Positions 7,471 through 14,188 of a DNA stretch of 42,560 nucleotides are shown one piece after another (within the stretch, counting starts at the first letter, position 1; each line of letters starts with the position of its first letter). The stretch is from a virus: positions 1-42,560 of the IMG/VR virus record IMGVR_UViG_3300044691_000280. One strand, 5' to 3'. The notes below the pieces were generated by a model. It was not told the origin of the DNA. It saw only the letters and a list, made by a program, of their open reading frames with translations, and searched no databases. Position numbers and translations under genes: made by a program.

Positions 7471-7632
7471 TCATAGTTGCATTAAAATTATTCCCATTAA
7501 CACAGCACCAATGATTGCAAGCGTTAATTGAATACGTATGTTTTTAGGTTGCTGCCAAACAGGCCATAGTCCTATACCTGATGATGTCCCTATTGCGGAC
7601 CCGGCTATGATACATAGGATTATTAGTTTCAT
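7471..7632 (-). CDS. 53-aa two-TM protein
   Basis: This short ORF encodes two hydrophobic helices (about 1-25 and 32-53) joined by a WQQPKN linker. It lies between the GIY-YIG gene and the 7364-7395 promoter on the same strand. Function unknown; small phage membrane protein. Confidence 0.55.
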   Translation of the reverse strand: MKLIILCIIAGSAIGTSSGIGLWPVWQQPKNIRIQLTLAIIGAVLMGIILMQL

Positions 7633-7666
7633 GGTTGGTTATTTAGGGGTTGCTTTGTTTTGCATG

Positions 7667-8125
7667 TTAGGTGGTGCGATGTGGAGCGGACAGGTCATCA
7701 TCAATCAGTTTATTAACATAAGCCGAAAAGCTCATGTAAGCTAACTTCCCAGCATCCTCAATTACTTTTATTTTGGTATCCAAAAGAGTAACGTTCTTTT
7801 GCGTTGCCGGTTGACCTGCGATTTCCTTAGCCATCAATTTTTCTTTAATACCTATTTTTTTATTACAAAGAATAAACCCTTTATCTTCAAAGTGTTTTAT
7901 CCAAAACTTTTCAGCCTTTGAAAAATCAGAAAATTGGCAATGTTGAAGTATATTAAATATTGGCAACCTGCCTGATTTTATTATTCTCTTTATATTTTTT
8001 CTAAGTTTAGTATTATGGGAACCGTAAAGGTGCTGTTTTTCGCGCTGATCTATATTTTTGGTTTTGCCAACATATAAAACATCATTTGTTTCCGGGTCGA
8101 CTATGCTATATATAACGTTGCCCAT
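7667..8125 (-). CDS. GIY-YIG nuclease with RHH-like C-terminus
   Basis: The 152-residue protein opens with a GIY-YIG core: IYSI (5-8), LYVGKT (17-22), R28 in the helix after it, and E72 in AEKFWI, the expected metal ligand. The C-terminal part (about 110-145) reads VTLLDTKIKVIEDAG, then MSFSAYVNKLIDDD, which resembles a ribbon-helix-helix fold with a strand followed by two helices. Its start overlaps the stop of a separate RHH gene (TAATG). Known GIY-YIG proteins cut DNA as homing, repair or restriction nucleases; it is not inside an intron here. A site-directed nuclease using the RHH part for binding is inference. Confidence 0.8.
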   Translation of the reverse strand: MGNVIYSIVDPETNDVLYVGKTKNIDQREKQHLYGSHNTKLRKNIKRIIKSGRLPIFNILQHCQFSDFSKAEKFWIKHFEDKGFILCNKKIGIKEKLMAKEIAGQPATQKNVTLLDTKIKVIEDAGKLAYMSFSAYVNKLIDDDLSAPHRTT

Positions 8126-8289
8126 TACAAAATACCTTTTTGTTTTAAATCAGTTTTAATCAAGTCTCCTATATACCAATTTAAAGACCTCTCCATCTTT
8201 TTAGCCTCAACTTCAGCCAGTGCTTTAACTTCTTTATTGATGCGCAATAAGAAGGTTTCTATTGCTTTTTCTTCATTAACCTCTTCCAT
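8125..8289 (-). CDS. Ribbon-helix-helix (Arc/CopG-like) regulator
   Basis: The 54-residue protein carries a short strand (TFLLRIN, 12-18) followed by two helices (KEVKALAEVEAKKM and SLNWYIGDLIKTDLK), the pattern of RHH dimers that bind DNA with a beta ribbon. It is the first gene of a minus-strand unit with the GIY-YIG nuclease. A perfect promoter lies 5 nt upstream of its ATG and an AT-rich palindrome at 8337-8350, so autorepression is likely. Confidence 0.7.
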   Translation of the reverse strand: MEEVNEEKAIETFLLRINKEVKALAEVEAKKMERSLNWYIGDLIKTDLKQKGIL

Positions 8290-8294
8290 GACCA

Positions 8295-8324
8295 CAAAGT
8301 TAATGATATAATTTATATTTCAAA
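8295..8324 (-). promoter_or_regulatory. RHH gene promoter, start-proximal
   Basis: On the minus strand TTTG (8321-8324), an 18-nt spacer and a perfect TAACTTTG (8295-8302), 5 nt before the ATG at 8289. Confidence 0.7.
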
Positions 8325-8336
8325 ACAATATTTGAT

Positions 8337-8350
8337 TTATTTTAAAATAA
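8337..8350. promoter_or_regulatory. 14-bp palindrome, operator candidate
   Basis: TTATTTTAAAATAA is a perfect palindrome just upstream of the RHH promoter and within the divergent region serving 8417. It is a candidate operator for the RHH protein, but its AT-only content makes chance more likely than for mixed sequence. Confidence 0.35.
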
Positions 8351-8416
8351 TATCACTTTGCTATTGCACATCCCAACTCTTTTACTTTACTTTGCCTTGA
8401 ATCAATTGGAGGAATC

Positions 8417-8551
8417 ATGAAAACAGAAATCTATAAAACCTATTCAGACTTCTTAAACAGGGAAGACAAGCGGGTAAATGGCGTATCGCCTGAAACGGCT
8501 ATGAAGGATATAGTAAGATGCGCTGAGGAAGAAAAAGCTTTATCGATATGA
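8417..8551 (+). CDS. 44-aa hypothetical protein
   Basis: The ORF starts 5 nt after the end of a strong Shine-Dalgarno GGAGGA (rare in this window), which supports the ATG at 8417. The protein is charged and helical (YSDFLNREDKRVNG, AMKDIVRCAEEEKA). Its stop overlaps the next start by ATGA. It is the first gene of a coupled three-gene plus-strand unit ending at the tRNA-like gene. No family recognised. Confidence 0.6.
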   Translation: MKTEIYKTYSDFLNREDKRVNGVSPETAMKDIVRCAEEEKALSI

Positions 8552-8736
8552 CACCCCCAACCCAACAATCCATAACCGACCTCTACAATGAGTTAGTAGA
8601 CACGCGCGACAGAATACAGAATGCTCAGCTATACGAAGATGCCAAAACAGGCATTATTGGCGGCCTTGAAATGGCATTAGACAGGATAGCGATTAAGTTT
8701 TTTGTGGTTTGTCCGAAGGAGCATAGGAAGATATGA
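8548..8736 (+). CDS. 62-aa helical hypothetical protein
   Basis: A helical, charged protein (YNELVDTRDRIQNAQLYEDA) coupled by ATGA overlaps to both neighbours. No motif allows a function call. Confidence 0.6.
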   Translation: MTPPTQQSITDLYNELVDTRDRIQNAQLYEDAKTGIIGGLEMALDRIAIKFFVVCPKEHRKI

Positions 8737-8957
8737 GCAAGCTACAGGTAGGACAACGGATAAGGGTGTTTGAGGTGGTAAGGAACGGCAGCTATGGCGG
8801 CAATGAGATATATGCCGAGCATCACGAAACAGACTACAGTCATAATGAATACGGAACGGACTTAATATCTGAATACTCGCATCCATTAGCGGCATTACAT
8901 GTAAACGCATCTCACATGAAACAAGTCGGCACATTAATAATTAAGAAGATAAAATGA
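8733..8957 (+). CDS. 74-aa hypothetical protein
   Basis: Strand-rich start (GQRIRVFEVVRNG) suggests a small barrel. The stop codon overlaps the first bases of the tRNA-like gene by 2 nt, so gene and RNA share a transcript. Function unknown. Confidence 0.6.
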   Translation: MSKLQVGQRIRVFEVVRNGSYGGNEIYAEHHETDYSHNEYGTDLISEYSHPLAALHVNASHMKQVGTLIIKKIK

Positions 8958-9113
8958 ACAGATGGCGGAATTGGTAGACGCTTAAAATATGATAAGATAC
9001 ACGAGATAGGATAAGTCCGAGAAGATAAGTGAGAAATAAATCGGCCATTGTGAATCAATGATCTTTTATATTATTCAGTTTGTATCGTGCAGGTTCGAGT
9101 CCTGCTCTGTTCA
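8956..9113 (+). tRNA. tRNA-Leu-like gene with oversized middle region
   Basis: Outer parts are those of a class II tRNA. The acceptor stem is GAACAGA (8956-8962) with TCTGTTC (9106-9112) and discriminator A9113. The D-arm runs GCGGAATTGGTAGACGC (8965-8981). The T-arm is GCAGG-TTCGAGT-CCTGC (9089-9105). CCA is not encoded. The D-arm sequence is typical of tRNA-Leu. Total length is 158 nt against about 85 for a normal tRNA-Leu. No ordinary 17-nt anticodon arm is found. TAAAA (8983-8987) can pair with TTTTA (9064-9068) exactly where anticodon-stem bases 27-31 would be, leaving about 76 nt in the loop. Alternatively GATAC (8996-9000) pairs GTATC (9082-9086). The insert also holds CATTG-TGAAT-CAATG (9046-9060). 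It may be an intron-bearing tRNA, a decayed tRNA or a tRNA-like RNA. Confidence 0.55.
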
Positions 9114-9153
9114 CTTACTCACCCCCTAACAAGGATGGCTATAATTGATAAAC

Positions 9154-9318
9154 TTAAAGTCCATCATTAAAGACATTAAACCTTTTATACTTTCTTTCCC
9201 CATTAGTCCAAAGACCACAGTGGGAGAGTACAGCCCTTATTACGCATCCTAAGATACGTTCGTCTGCCTTTTGATAGTGGACTACCTGGAAGTTTTTGAT
9301 GTGTTTACGTGTGGTCAT
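9154..9318 (-). CDS. 54-aa basic hypothetical protein
   Basis: A lysine/arginine-rich small protein (MTTRKHIKNFQVVHY, NGERKYKRFNVF). Its ATG overlaps the stop of the RusA gene (ATGA), so it is coupled to it and is the last gene of the long minus-strand array. It may bind nucleic acid because of its charge; no family recognised. Confidence 0.55.
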   Translation of the reverse strand: MTTRKHIKNFQVVHYQKADERILGCVIRAVLSHCGLWTNGERKYKRFNVFNDGL

Positions 9319-9995
9319 AAGCTTTCAATTTTAAATGAAATATATTCCTGTCCTTTTTTAACAATTGCCTTCCTTACAGTTGCTTCCATAATCCGGCTAT
9401 CGTTGAACTTATATTTCTCCTGTATAATATCTTGGAACGGCTTAACGGGGTTATCCCAATCTCCACCATTGCTGCTCAATCCAAATTCGTAGTATACGCG
9501 TAATAAGCCCTCTGGAATGATTAAATTGTTTGGCAGCAGTAAAGATACCGCCAAAGCATATTGAGTGTACTGGTCGGTCTTAAATCGCCTCCCTTTCCAA
9601 ACATCGTTTACGGACAGTGGCTTAATATTTACCTTTGTCTTTTCGGTGAGTATTTTACAACTATAGAATTTAGCTACATCTATCAATTCCTGCAACAATT
9701 TATCATCTTTGATATAGGTACGCACAGGGGTGTTAATAGTAGCAACTGGGTCAATGCCTAAACTCATTTGGTGCTTAATATGCATAGCGTATGCTGTAGC
9801 CAATCCCCTATCTTTTGTTTGGCGTTCTGTGCCCGATAGATATTCCCCTACAACCTGTTTTATGGTTACCATATTATTAGCCTCTATCTTTTCTACTTTT
9901 TTAGCTACTAAAGACTTTACCGGCACATAAACACCATCTTTTTCAACTAACCCTAATTTCTTTAATTGTTCTACGGAGTATTGGACGCGACTCAT
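9315..9995 (-). CDS. RusA-like Holliday junction resolvase with N-terminal extension
   Basis: Residues about 115-226 match the RusA family, metal-dependent resolvases of four-way junctions in phage recombination. Seen are PLSVNDVWKGRR (126-137), the acidic signature GDWDNPVKPFQDI with D179 and D181, then NDSRI with D199, and a following KKGQEYISFKIE strand. RusA itself is about 120 residues, so the first ~110 residues are an extra domain. Its start (VEQLKKLGLVEKDGVYVPV) looks like a small helix-turn-strand region. The start overlaps the 9992-10216 gene by ATGA. It likely works with the NinB-like, HNH and SSB-like proteins of this phage. Confidence 0.8.
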   Translation of the reverse strand: MSRVQYSVEQLKKLGLVEKDGVYVPVKSLVAKKVEKIEANNMVTIKQVVGEYLSGTERQTKDRGLATAYAMHIKHQMSLGIDPVATINTPVRTYIKDDKLLQELIDVAKFYSCKILTEKTKVNIKPLSVNDVWKGRRFKTDQYTQYALAVSLLLPNNLIIPEGLLRVYYEFGLSSNGGDWDNPVKPFQDIIQEKYKFNDSRIMEATVRKAIVKKGQEYISFKIESL

Positions 9996-10216
9996 TTTAT
10001 TGGATTGCTAAATTCTTTTATAAGTTCATTTACCCTCTTGGTAATTTGTTCTTTTGGATAATGATCGCCCATGTATGTAAGTGTTATATTCCCATTGGAT
10101 ACAACTACTCGGATGCCTCTTAATAAAGGGAACTCTAATGCTATTAAATCCTCCCACATTATTTCCAGATGCATGTTATACGTTCTTAATATATGTCGTT
10201 TATCTCCGATACTCAT
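9992..10216 (-). CDS. 74-aa hypothetical protein
   Basis: A mixed alpha/beta small protein (RGIRVVVSNGNITLTYMGD, then KRVNELIKEF) coupled to RusA by an ATGA overlap. Likely an accessory of the same recombination module by position only. Confidence 0.6.
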   Translation of the reverse strand: MSIGDKRHILRTYNMHLEIMWEDLIALEFPLLRGIRVVVSNGNITLTYMGDHYPKEQITKRVNELIKEFSNPIK

Positions 10217-10218
10217 AG

Positions 10219-10410
10219 CTATGATTTTTTAAAGAAAGGGATAAAGTTCTTTTTGGTAAAGTCTATCAAGGCATCGGGCACCTCTGGTCTTACCCGTTGA
10301 ATAAATTCTTTGGTTTCCTGTTCCGGTCTGCCGGTAATCTCTGCCATTGTTTTAAAATGTAGTGGCTTTTCATTTTCCTCGGGGACTATAGCACGTAAAT
10401 TTGGTTTCAT
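10219..10410 (-). CDS. 63-aa hypothetical protein
   Basis: A charged helical protein with the stretch MAEITGRPEQETKEFIQRV, which could be a small DNA-binding helix-turn-helix but is too short to call. It overlaps the upstream gene by ATGA. Confidence 0.55.
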   Translation of the reverse strand: MKPNLRAIVPEENEKPLHFKTMAEITGRPEQETKEFIQRVRPEVPDALIDFTKKNFIPFFKKS

Positions 10411-10592
10411 ATTAATTGTATTTTGGTTTCTATTAATAATTTATTGTAAGCCCGTATAATATCAGCAATAACATAAGTAAGGTTACAGCTTCCACCTTCA
10501 AAGTCTGCGGATATAACGCCAAACTGATTTTGTTGCCACCCTTCTTTAAGTAGTTCGGTATGGATGAACTTTTCTAATTCTGTATGGTTCAT
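10407..10592 (-). CDS. 61-aa hypothetical protein
   Basis: A small helical protein (ELEKFIHTELLKEGWQ) coupled on both sides by ATGA overlaps, immediately downstream of the HNH-like gene. No family recognised. Confidence 0.55.
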   Translation of the reverse strand: MNHTELEKFIHTELLKEGWQQNQFGVISADFEGGSCNLTYVIADIIRAYNKLLIETKIQLI

Positions 10593-11035
10593 ATTGCTTT
10601 ATTTAATCTGTCTAAGCTTAACCCTCTTGCCTTTGCTTCTGCTGGGTTGCGTTCGATATACTCATGGCATACCATGCAACAAGGTAGCCAAAACCTTTCG
10701 TCCAGTAGATATTCACCCATCCTTCCAATTTTATGATGAACCGTAGTTGCCTCAAACTTGCAATTAGTCAAAGCTGCTTCACATATCCTATAGTTCTTTA
10801 AATATACTTTCCTTTGTGCGCTATAAGCGGCATTAAGTTTCATCTGTCTTGTACTTACAGCTTTTATAGCTTTAGTTGAATATACTTTAAAAGGTTTAGC
10901 TACCTTACCGTTAGTTGTCTGTTTAAGCATACTTTTAGCCCTTTGGTGGCATTCTTTACAAGCAGAAGGAGTTGACACCCATAGGTACGACTTCTCTCCG
11001 CACGTACCACAAATCTTAAGTTTAGGTTGTATCAT
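10589..11035 (-). CDS. HNH-type nuclease with zinc ribbon (NinG-like?)
   Basis: The 148-residue protein begins with a zinc ribbon (C9xxC12, C26xxC29). The C-terminal half has an HNH-like site: HH (100-101) in the beta-hairpin, then CCMVCHEYIERNP with H124, and paired cysteines C85/C92 and C120/C123 that can hold a structural zinc. Such proteins act as nicking or recombination nucleases; NinG/Rap of lambdoid phages has a comparable Cys-rich plan, and closeness to RusA fits recombination. The exact subfamily is not certain. Confidence 0.65.
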   Translation of the reverse strand: MIQPKLKICGTCGEKSYLWVSTPSACKECHQRAKSMLKQTTNGKVAKPFKVYSTKAIKAVSTRQMKLNAAYSAQRKVYLKNYRICEAALTNCKFEATTVHHKIGRMGEYLLDERFWLPCCMVCHEYIERNPAEAKARGLSLDRLNKAI

Positions 11036-11036
11036 G

Positions 11037-11423
11037 TTAATTTTTCATTAATTCAAAATACACACTTTCAGAATAGTAACCATTGCTTGAACCATACCAC
11101 CTGATTGTTACATATCCTTTAACGGTTGCCAGTTTATAAAAAGTCCATGTAAAACTATCTTGGTATTGTTTTACTACACCATTCGGGTTTTCATCGCTTG
11201 TGCTCTCTTCTGCCTGTAATATTGGCGAACCTATTAAATCATCTAAATCGCCTTCAATGTCATCAATAGTTACACTCTCGCAACAATCCTGTGAATGATA
11301 CATTATATATTTTTCACCGTTATCTACATGAAAAATAATTTCATCATAATCCTTGGACTTTTCAATTTTAGTAAGTGTTTCGCCTTTTAAGACAGCAATA
11401 CCTCTTCTTTCTTTGTATCCCAT
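11037..11423 (-). CDS. DUF7448-like phage protein
   Basis: The 128-residue protein contains YHSQDCCESVTIDDIEGDL followed by an acidic loop and SFTWTFYKL, VTIRWYGSSNGYYSESV, a pattern I associate with the DUF7448 phage family. I chose the ATG at 11423 (MGYKERRGIAVLKG) over 11474 because the longer form overlaps the upstream gene by 23 nt and adds a family-atypical N-terminus. Molecular function is unknown. Confidence 0.6.
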   Translation of the reverse strand: MGYKERRGIAVLKGETLTKIEKSKDYDEIIFHVDNGEKYIMYHSQDCCESVTIDDIEGDLDDLIGSPILQAEESTSDENPNGVVKQYQDSFTWTFYKLATVKGYVTIRWYGSSNGYYSESVYFELMKN

Positions 11424-11451
11424 AATCTTATACTTTAAACGTCTGTTTATT

Positions 11452-11628
11452 TTATTTTCTAAATTTAAGTCCACAAGTCTTTTTACATTCTGCCCTTGTT
11501 GTAGGTGTTGACTGATAGTCGCACTTTATTTTATCCTTGGCTAATAGCTTTGCTTCATCCCTTGTTTCTGCTTCTACTATAACACTACCGAAGTAATGCT
11601 TGCATGAATAATGTAGGTTATGTATCAT
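11452..11628 (-). CDS. 58-aa Cys-containing hypothetical protein
   Basis: A small protein with four cysteines (for example KKTCGLKF at the end) and a helix rich in acidic and basic residues (VEAETRDEAKLLAKDKI). I chose the ATG at 11628 because the longer ORF would begin inside a TATCTTTA promoter-like box (11647-11654). Function unknown. Confidence 0.5.
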   Translation of the reverse strand: MIHNLHYSCKHYFGSVIVEAETRDEAKLLAKDKIKCDYQSTPTTRAECKKTCGLKFRK

Positions 11629-11661
11629 ACTTATTTTATTAATATTTAAAGATAGCAAGGT

Positions 11662-11760
11662 CTATACTCCTGATGGGGCGGTTATGCCCGTCTTAGAGTT
11701 TAATGACTTAATCAGGGTTGCCCCTCTGCATTCGTCATTCTTGCCTATTAACCTACTCAT
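11662..11760 (-). CDS. 32-aa hypothetical peptide
   Basis: A short ORF (MSRLIGKNDECRGATLIKSL...) with a GAGGAG ribosome-binding site directly upstream of its ATG, in line with neighbouring genes. The RBS is the main support. Function unknown. Confidence 0.4.
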   Translation of the reverse strand: MSRLIGKNDECRGATLIKSLNSKTGITAPSGV

Positions 11761-11791
11761 TACTCCTCGGTACAGCGCGTTAGTGTAGTAC

Positions 11792-11986
11792 CTATTCTAA
11801 TGACCGTCTGTTCTTTTTGTTTCCCATCAGTTCGCCCGTTGACACCTTGTAAGTCAGTGCGGGACTATTTTCGAACAGCGTAGCTTTCAACCCTTGTTTT
11901 TGTGTGGAATTTTGCATAGTTCCTATCGGTACAATCGACATACAACCGATTACCAAATATAATAAAGTTATTTGAATAATTGGCAT
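11792..11986 (-). CDS. Small lipoprotein-like or single-TM protein
   Basis: The 64-residue ORF from the ATG at 11986 starts with a hydrophobic stretch ending in LVIGC, a possible lipobox with Cys16, followed by a polar tail (GTMQNSTQKQG). A longer ORF to 12067 exists but its extra N-terminus overlaps the upstream gene and a hairpin-like region. If acylated, it would sit in the envelope, as superinfection-exclusion lipoproteins do, but this is inference. Confidence 0.45.
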   Translation of the reverse strand: MPIIQITLLYLVIGCMSIVPIGTMQNSTQKQGLKATLFENSPALTYKVSTGELMGNKKNRRSLE

Positions 11987-12056
11987 AATAATTGTAGTTT
12001 TGTACTTGCATAGTTCCAAAATATTAAGGCTCTTACCTCTCCGGTGGGGGCTTTTC

Positions 12057-12257
12057 TTATTCATCATTCCATCTTCTGTTAGCCATTTTTACATTTTTCT
12101 TATAACTAACAGCCGCTTTTTTAGTTCCTTTTCGGTTTGCCCAATACCTGTTACAAAAAGCTTCAATATTATTTACATGAATAAACTTACCCGATTTGGT
12201 GTTTAAAAACCAGTTATCTGACTTCTTTACTATGTGGTCGGGTAAGTTCATAATCAA
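12057..12257 (-). CDS. 66-aa basic hypothetical protein
   Basis: A Lys/Arg/Asn-rich protein (FCNRYWANRKGTKKAAVSYK), coupled to the upstream gene by an ATGA overlap. It may bind nucleic acid; no family recognised. Confidence 0.55.
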   Translation of the reverse strand: MIMNLPDHIVKKSDNWFLNTKSGKFIHVNNIEAFCNRYWANRKGTKKAAVSYKKNVKMANRRWNDE

Positions 12258-12457
12258 TCATCGTCTTCCGTAATAAAAGCAGCCCATTCATTTTGAGTTA
12301 TCCCCGAAATAATAAACTCCCTTTGGTCAGCACTAAGGTGAGGCATAGCAAACTGTATGTGCTTGCCTTTCTCCCATACCTGTAGCTGTTCTTCAGTTAC
12401 GGGTATCTCCATGGTGCGGGTAATACCTGTTATTGCGCTTTTACGTGTTATTTGCAT
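12254..12457 (-). CDS. Conserved phage small protein
   Basis: The 67-residue protein matches a widespread conserved small family seen in many phages and bacteria, by the pattern MEIPVTEEQLQVWEKG, then MPHLSADQREFIISGITQNEW. Its function is not established. It sits in a coupled chain of small minus-strand genes. Confidence 0.7.
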   Translation of the reverse strand: MQITRKSAITGITRTMEIPVTEEQLQVWEKGKHIQFAMPHLSADQREFIISGITQNEWAAFITEDDD

Positions 12458-12681
12458 GGTTTAAATTCTATTGCTTTAATACCTTTTACCATTGACTTAG
12501 CTAAATGTTGGATGTTCTCATACGCCATTTCGATAGTTTCTTCAAAATCTAAACCATAATCTCCCTTACAATCGCGCCTTAATTGGCTTGGAGTTTGATA
12601 GTCCTTGTGAATTTGGATTAACGCCATTCTCATAAGATTAAATTGCTGTCTCTGATTTTCAGTTATTTCTATCTTTTTCAT
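12448..12681 (-). CDS. 77-aa helical hypothetical protein
   Basis: A helical charged protein (ENQRQQFNLMRMALIQIHKDY). It overlaps both neighbours, 10 nt downstream and ATGA upstream. No motif allows a function call. Confidence 0.6.
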   Translation of the reverse strand: MKKIEITENQRQQFNLMRMALIQIHKDYQTPSQLRRDCKGDYGLDFEETIEMAYENIQHLAKSMVKGIKAIEFKPCK

Positions 12682-12851
12682 TTCTTTTTAATATTAGATT
12701 CGTAAATTCTTATCGCTCTTTGTTTAGCTTCTGATGGCCTCCATTCTCCTTTAGCTAAAGCCCTTAAGTAAGGTATGTCACCAGGTAAGCTACTTTCTAA
12801 CAGGGCATCATAATAATGTGTTACCCATGTAGCAGAGGTTCTTGTTCCCAT
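12678..12851 (-). CDS. 57-aa hypothetical protein
   Basis: Short ORF (MGTRTSATWVTHYYDALLES) with a basic C-terminus, overlapping the next gene by ATGA and lying 1 nt from the ATPase gene stop. Coupling and composition support it as real. Function unknown. Confidence 0.6.
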   Translation of the reverse strand: MGTRTSATWVTHYYDALLESSLPGDIPYLRALAKGEWRPSEAKQRAIRIYESNIKKK

Positions 12852-12852
12852 T

Positions 12853-14124
12853 TTACAGCTTCACTGCGTTTTTATCTAATAGTGTTTTGGTAAACAGGTT
12901 AATAAAGTGTTGCTGAAAGTTACGGGTACAATCGCTGAACCCGCTTTTAAAGTGCTCATTTTCCTCAATGATAACAGCAATGAAATTGAATAGGCTTTTT
13001 TCTAAAAGACTATCCGATAACATTACCTCTTTGGTATCCATATTTACCTGCCCCATGATGTTCTTATCACCAAAGGCACCGAAAATAAATTTCAGTTCAG
13101 GGTGTACGGCATACTCGCATACTTCAAGGATAGCAAGTACCTCGTTCATCCTGTCAGCTAATAGCTGTGAATGTATCTCATAAAACTCGTTTATCTTATC
13201 GGCTGTACGAAGTGCGCCAATCCCCTTAAATTCGACTGTAAGGAAATTATATACCTTCAGTGGTAGTATGATAGTTCCGGCTGCATCAAACTCCGCTCCG
13301 CGTTCCTTTATGGTATCTACAGCCTTTTGATGGATGATCTTGGCATTACCGATGGTTTCTCTCCAAATCTCTCCAAAGCTTTCATACCATTTGTAATCCA
13401 TTGTTCCCTCGTAATGCTCATCGGTAACATTTTCAAGGAAGTGGGTAATAACATTAGGTGTGGTATTCTTTAATGCCCTCACAATTTCGGCAGCTGTAAC
13501 GCCCTTAAATTCCCGTAATTCATTAATGCTTGCATTTTTTACATCATAAGAAAACAATCCCGGACTATCAATGGTATGAATCAGTACTCCTTGTTTATAG
13601 ATGCGTGTTTTTTCGCCACCGTGATAAATCCTATGATTTGGCCCATCATACAACGGGGCATTGTCATGGATAAAGTAATCACCCCAATTATCCAGCACAT
13701 TTTGAAAATCCTTGTCAATCTGAATGTAAAAGATCGTTTTACCGCTTTCAGTCAAGGTGTCAGTAACCACCTCATATATTGCTCCGCCCTCGTCTAAGGC
13801 ATTACACCAAAGTTCGCGGATAATCATCCAAGCATCCCAATCGGCACCCATACGGGTAGTTATAGAGGTTCTGTTGCCATTGATGCATATGATGTCAAAG
13901 TTTTCTTCCTTGATAACTTCGGTTTCAATAGAAAGTTCAACTTCTTTGTCGCCAACAAATATTTTAAAGTCTATATTGTTACGAAACAGGTAGGCTAAAG
14001 TATATTTTAAGCCAGTCCCAAATTGACCTATCTTATATTTATCATTGGCTTTGGTAGTACCACCCATTAAGGCAACCAGCCTGATGTCTAATTCTCCGTC
14101 ATTCTGTATCTTCAAGTATTTCAT
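12853..14124 (-). CDS. GHKL-type ATPase with unusual motif order
   Basis: The 423-residue protein has ATP-binding motifs of the Hsp90/MutL/MORC (GHKL) superfamily. An IQNDGELD segment (6-13) resembles motif I, and KIGQFGTGLKYTLAYL (31-46) is a close match to the G-rich motif seen in MORC and Hsp90. The N-box-like sequence IRELWCNALDEGG (102-114) comes after it, although in GHKL proteins it normally comes first. This suggests a circularly permuted ATP site. The C-terminus has IIEENEHFKSGF, slightly like a degenerate metallopeptidase helix. Nearby genes are small phage proteins. A chaperone, DNA-remodelling or anti-defence role is open. Confidence 0.65.
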   Translation of the reverse strand: MKYLKIQNDGELDIRLVALMGGTTKANDKYKIGQFGTGLKYTLAYLFRNNIDFKIFVGDKEVELSIETEVIKEENFDIICINGNRTSITTRMGADWDAWMIIRELWCNALDEGGAIYEVVTDTLTESGKTIFYIQIDKDFQNVLDNWGDYFIHDNAPLYDGPNHRIYHGGEKTRIYKQGVLIHTIDSPGLFSYDVKNASINELREFKGVTAAEIVRALKNTTPNVITHFLENVTDEHYEGTMDYKWYESFGEIWRETIGNAKIIHQKAVDTIKERGAEFDAAGTIILPLKVYNFLTVEFKGIGALRTADKINEFYEIHSQLLADRMNEVLAILEVCEYAVHPELKFIFGAFGDKNIMGQVNMDTKEVMLSDSLLEKSLFNFIAVIIEENEHFKSGFSDCTRNFQQHFINLFTKTLLDKNAVKL

Positions 14125-14157
14125 TTTCAGTTTTAATTTTTTTAATGTTTTTTAATA

Positions 14158-14188
14158 AAGCCCCCTTACTATCGCAGTGCAGGGGCTT
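14158..14188 (-). terminator. Terminator hairpin overlapping a gene end
   Basis: Perfect 7-bp stem AAGCCCC (14158-14164) with GGGGCTT (14182-14188). It overlaps the stop codon of the 14169 nuclease gene and precedes the ATPase gene on the minus strand. Confidence 0.5.

Noticed and set aside
11986-12067. Longer start for the lipoprotein-like gene
   Set aside because: The extra residues (SPHRRGKSLN) overlap the upstream gene and a hairpin-like GC-rich stretch.
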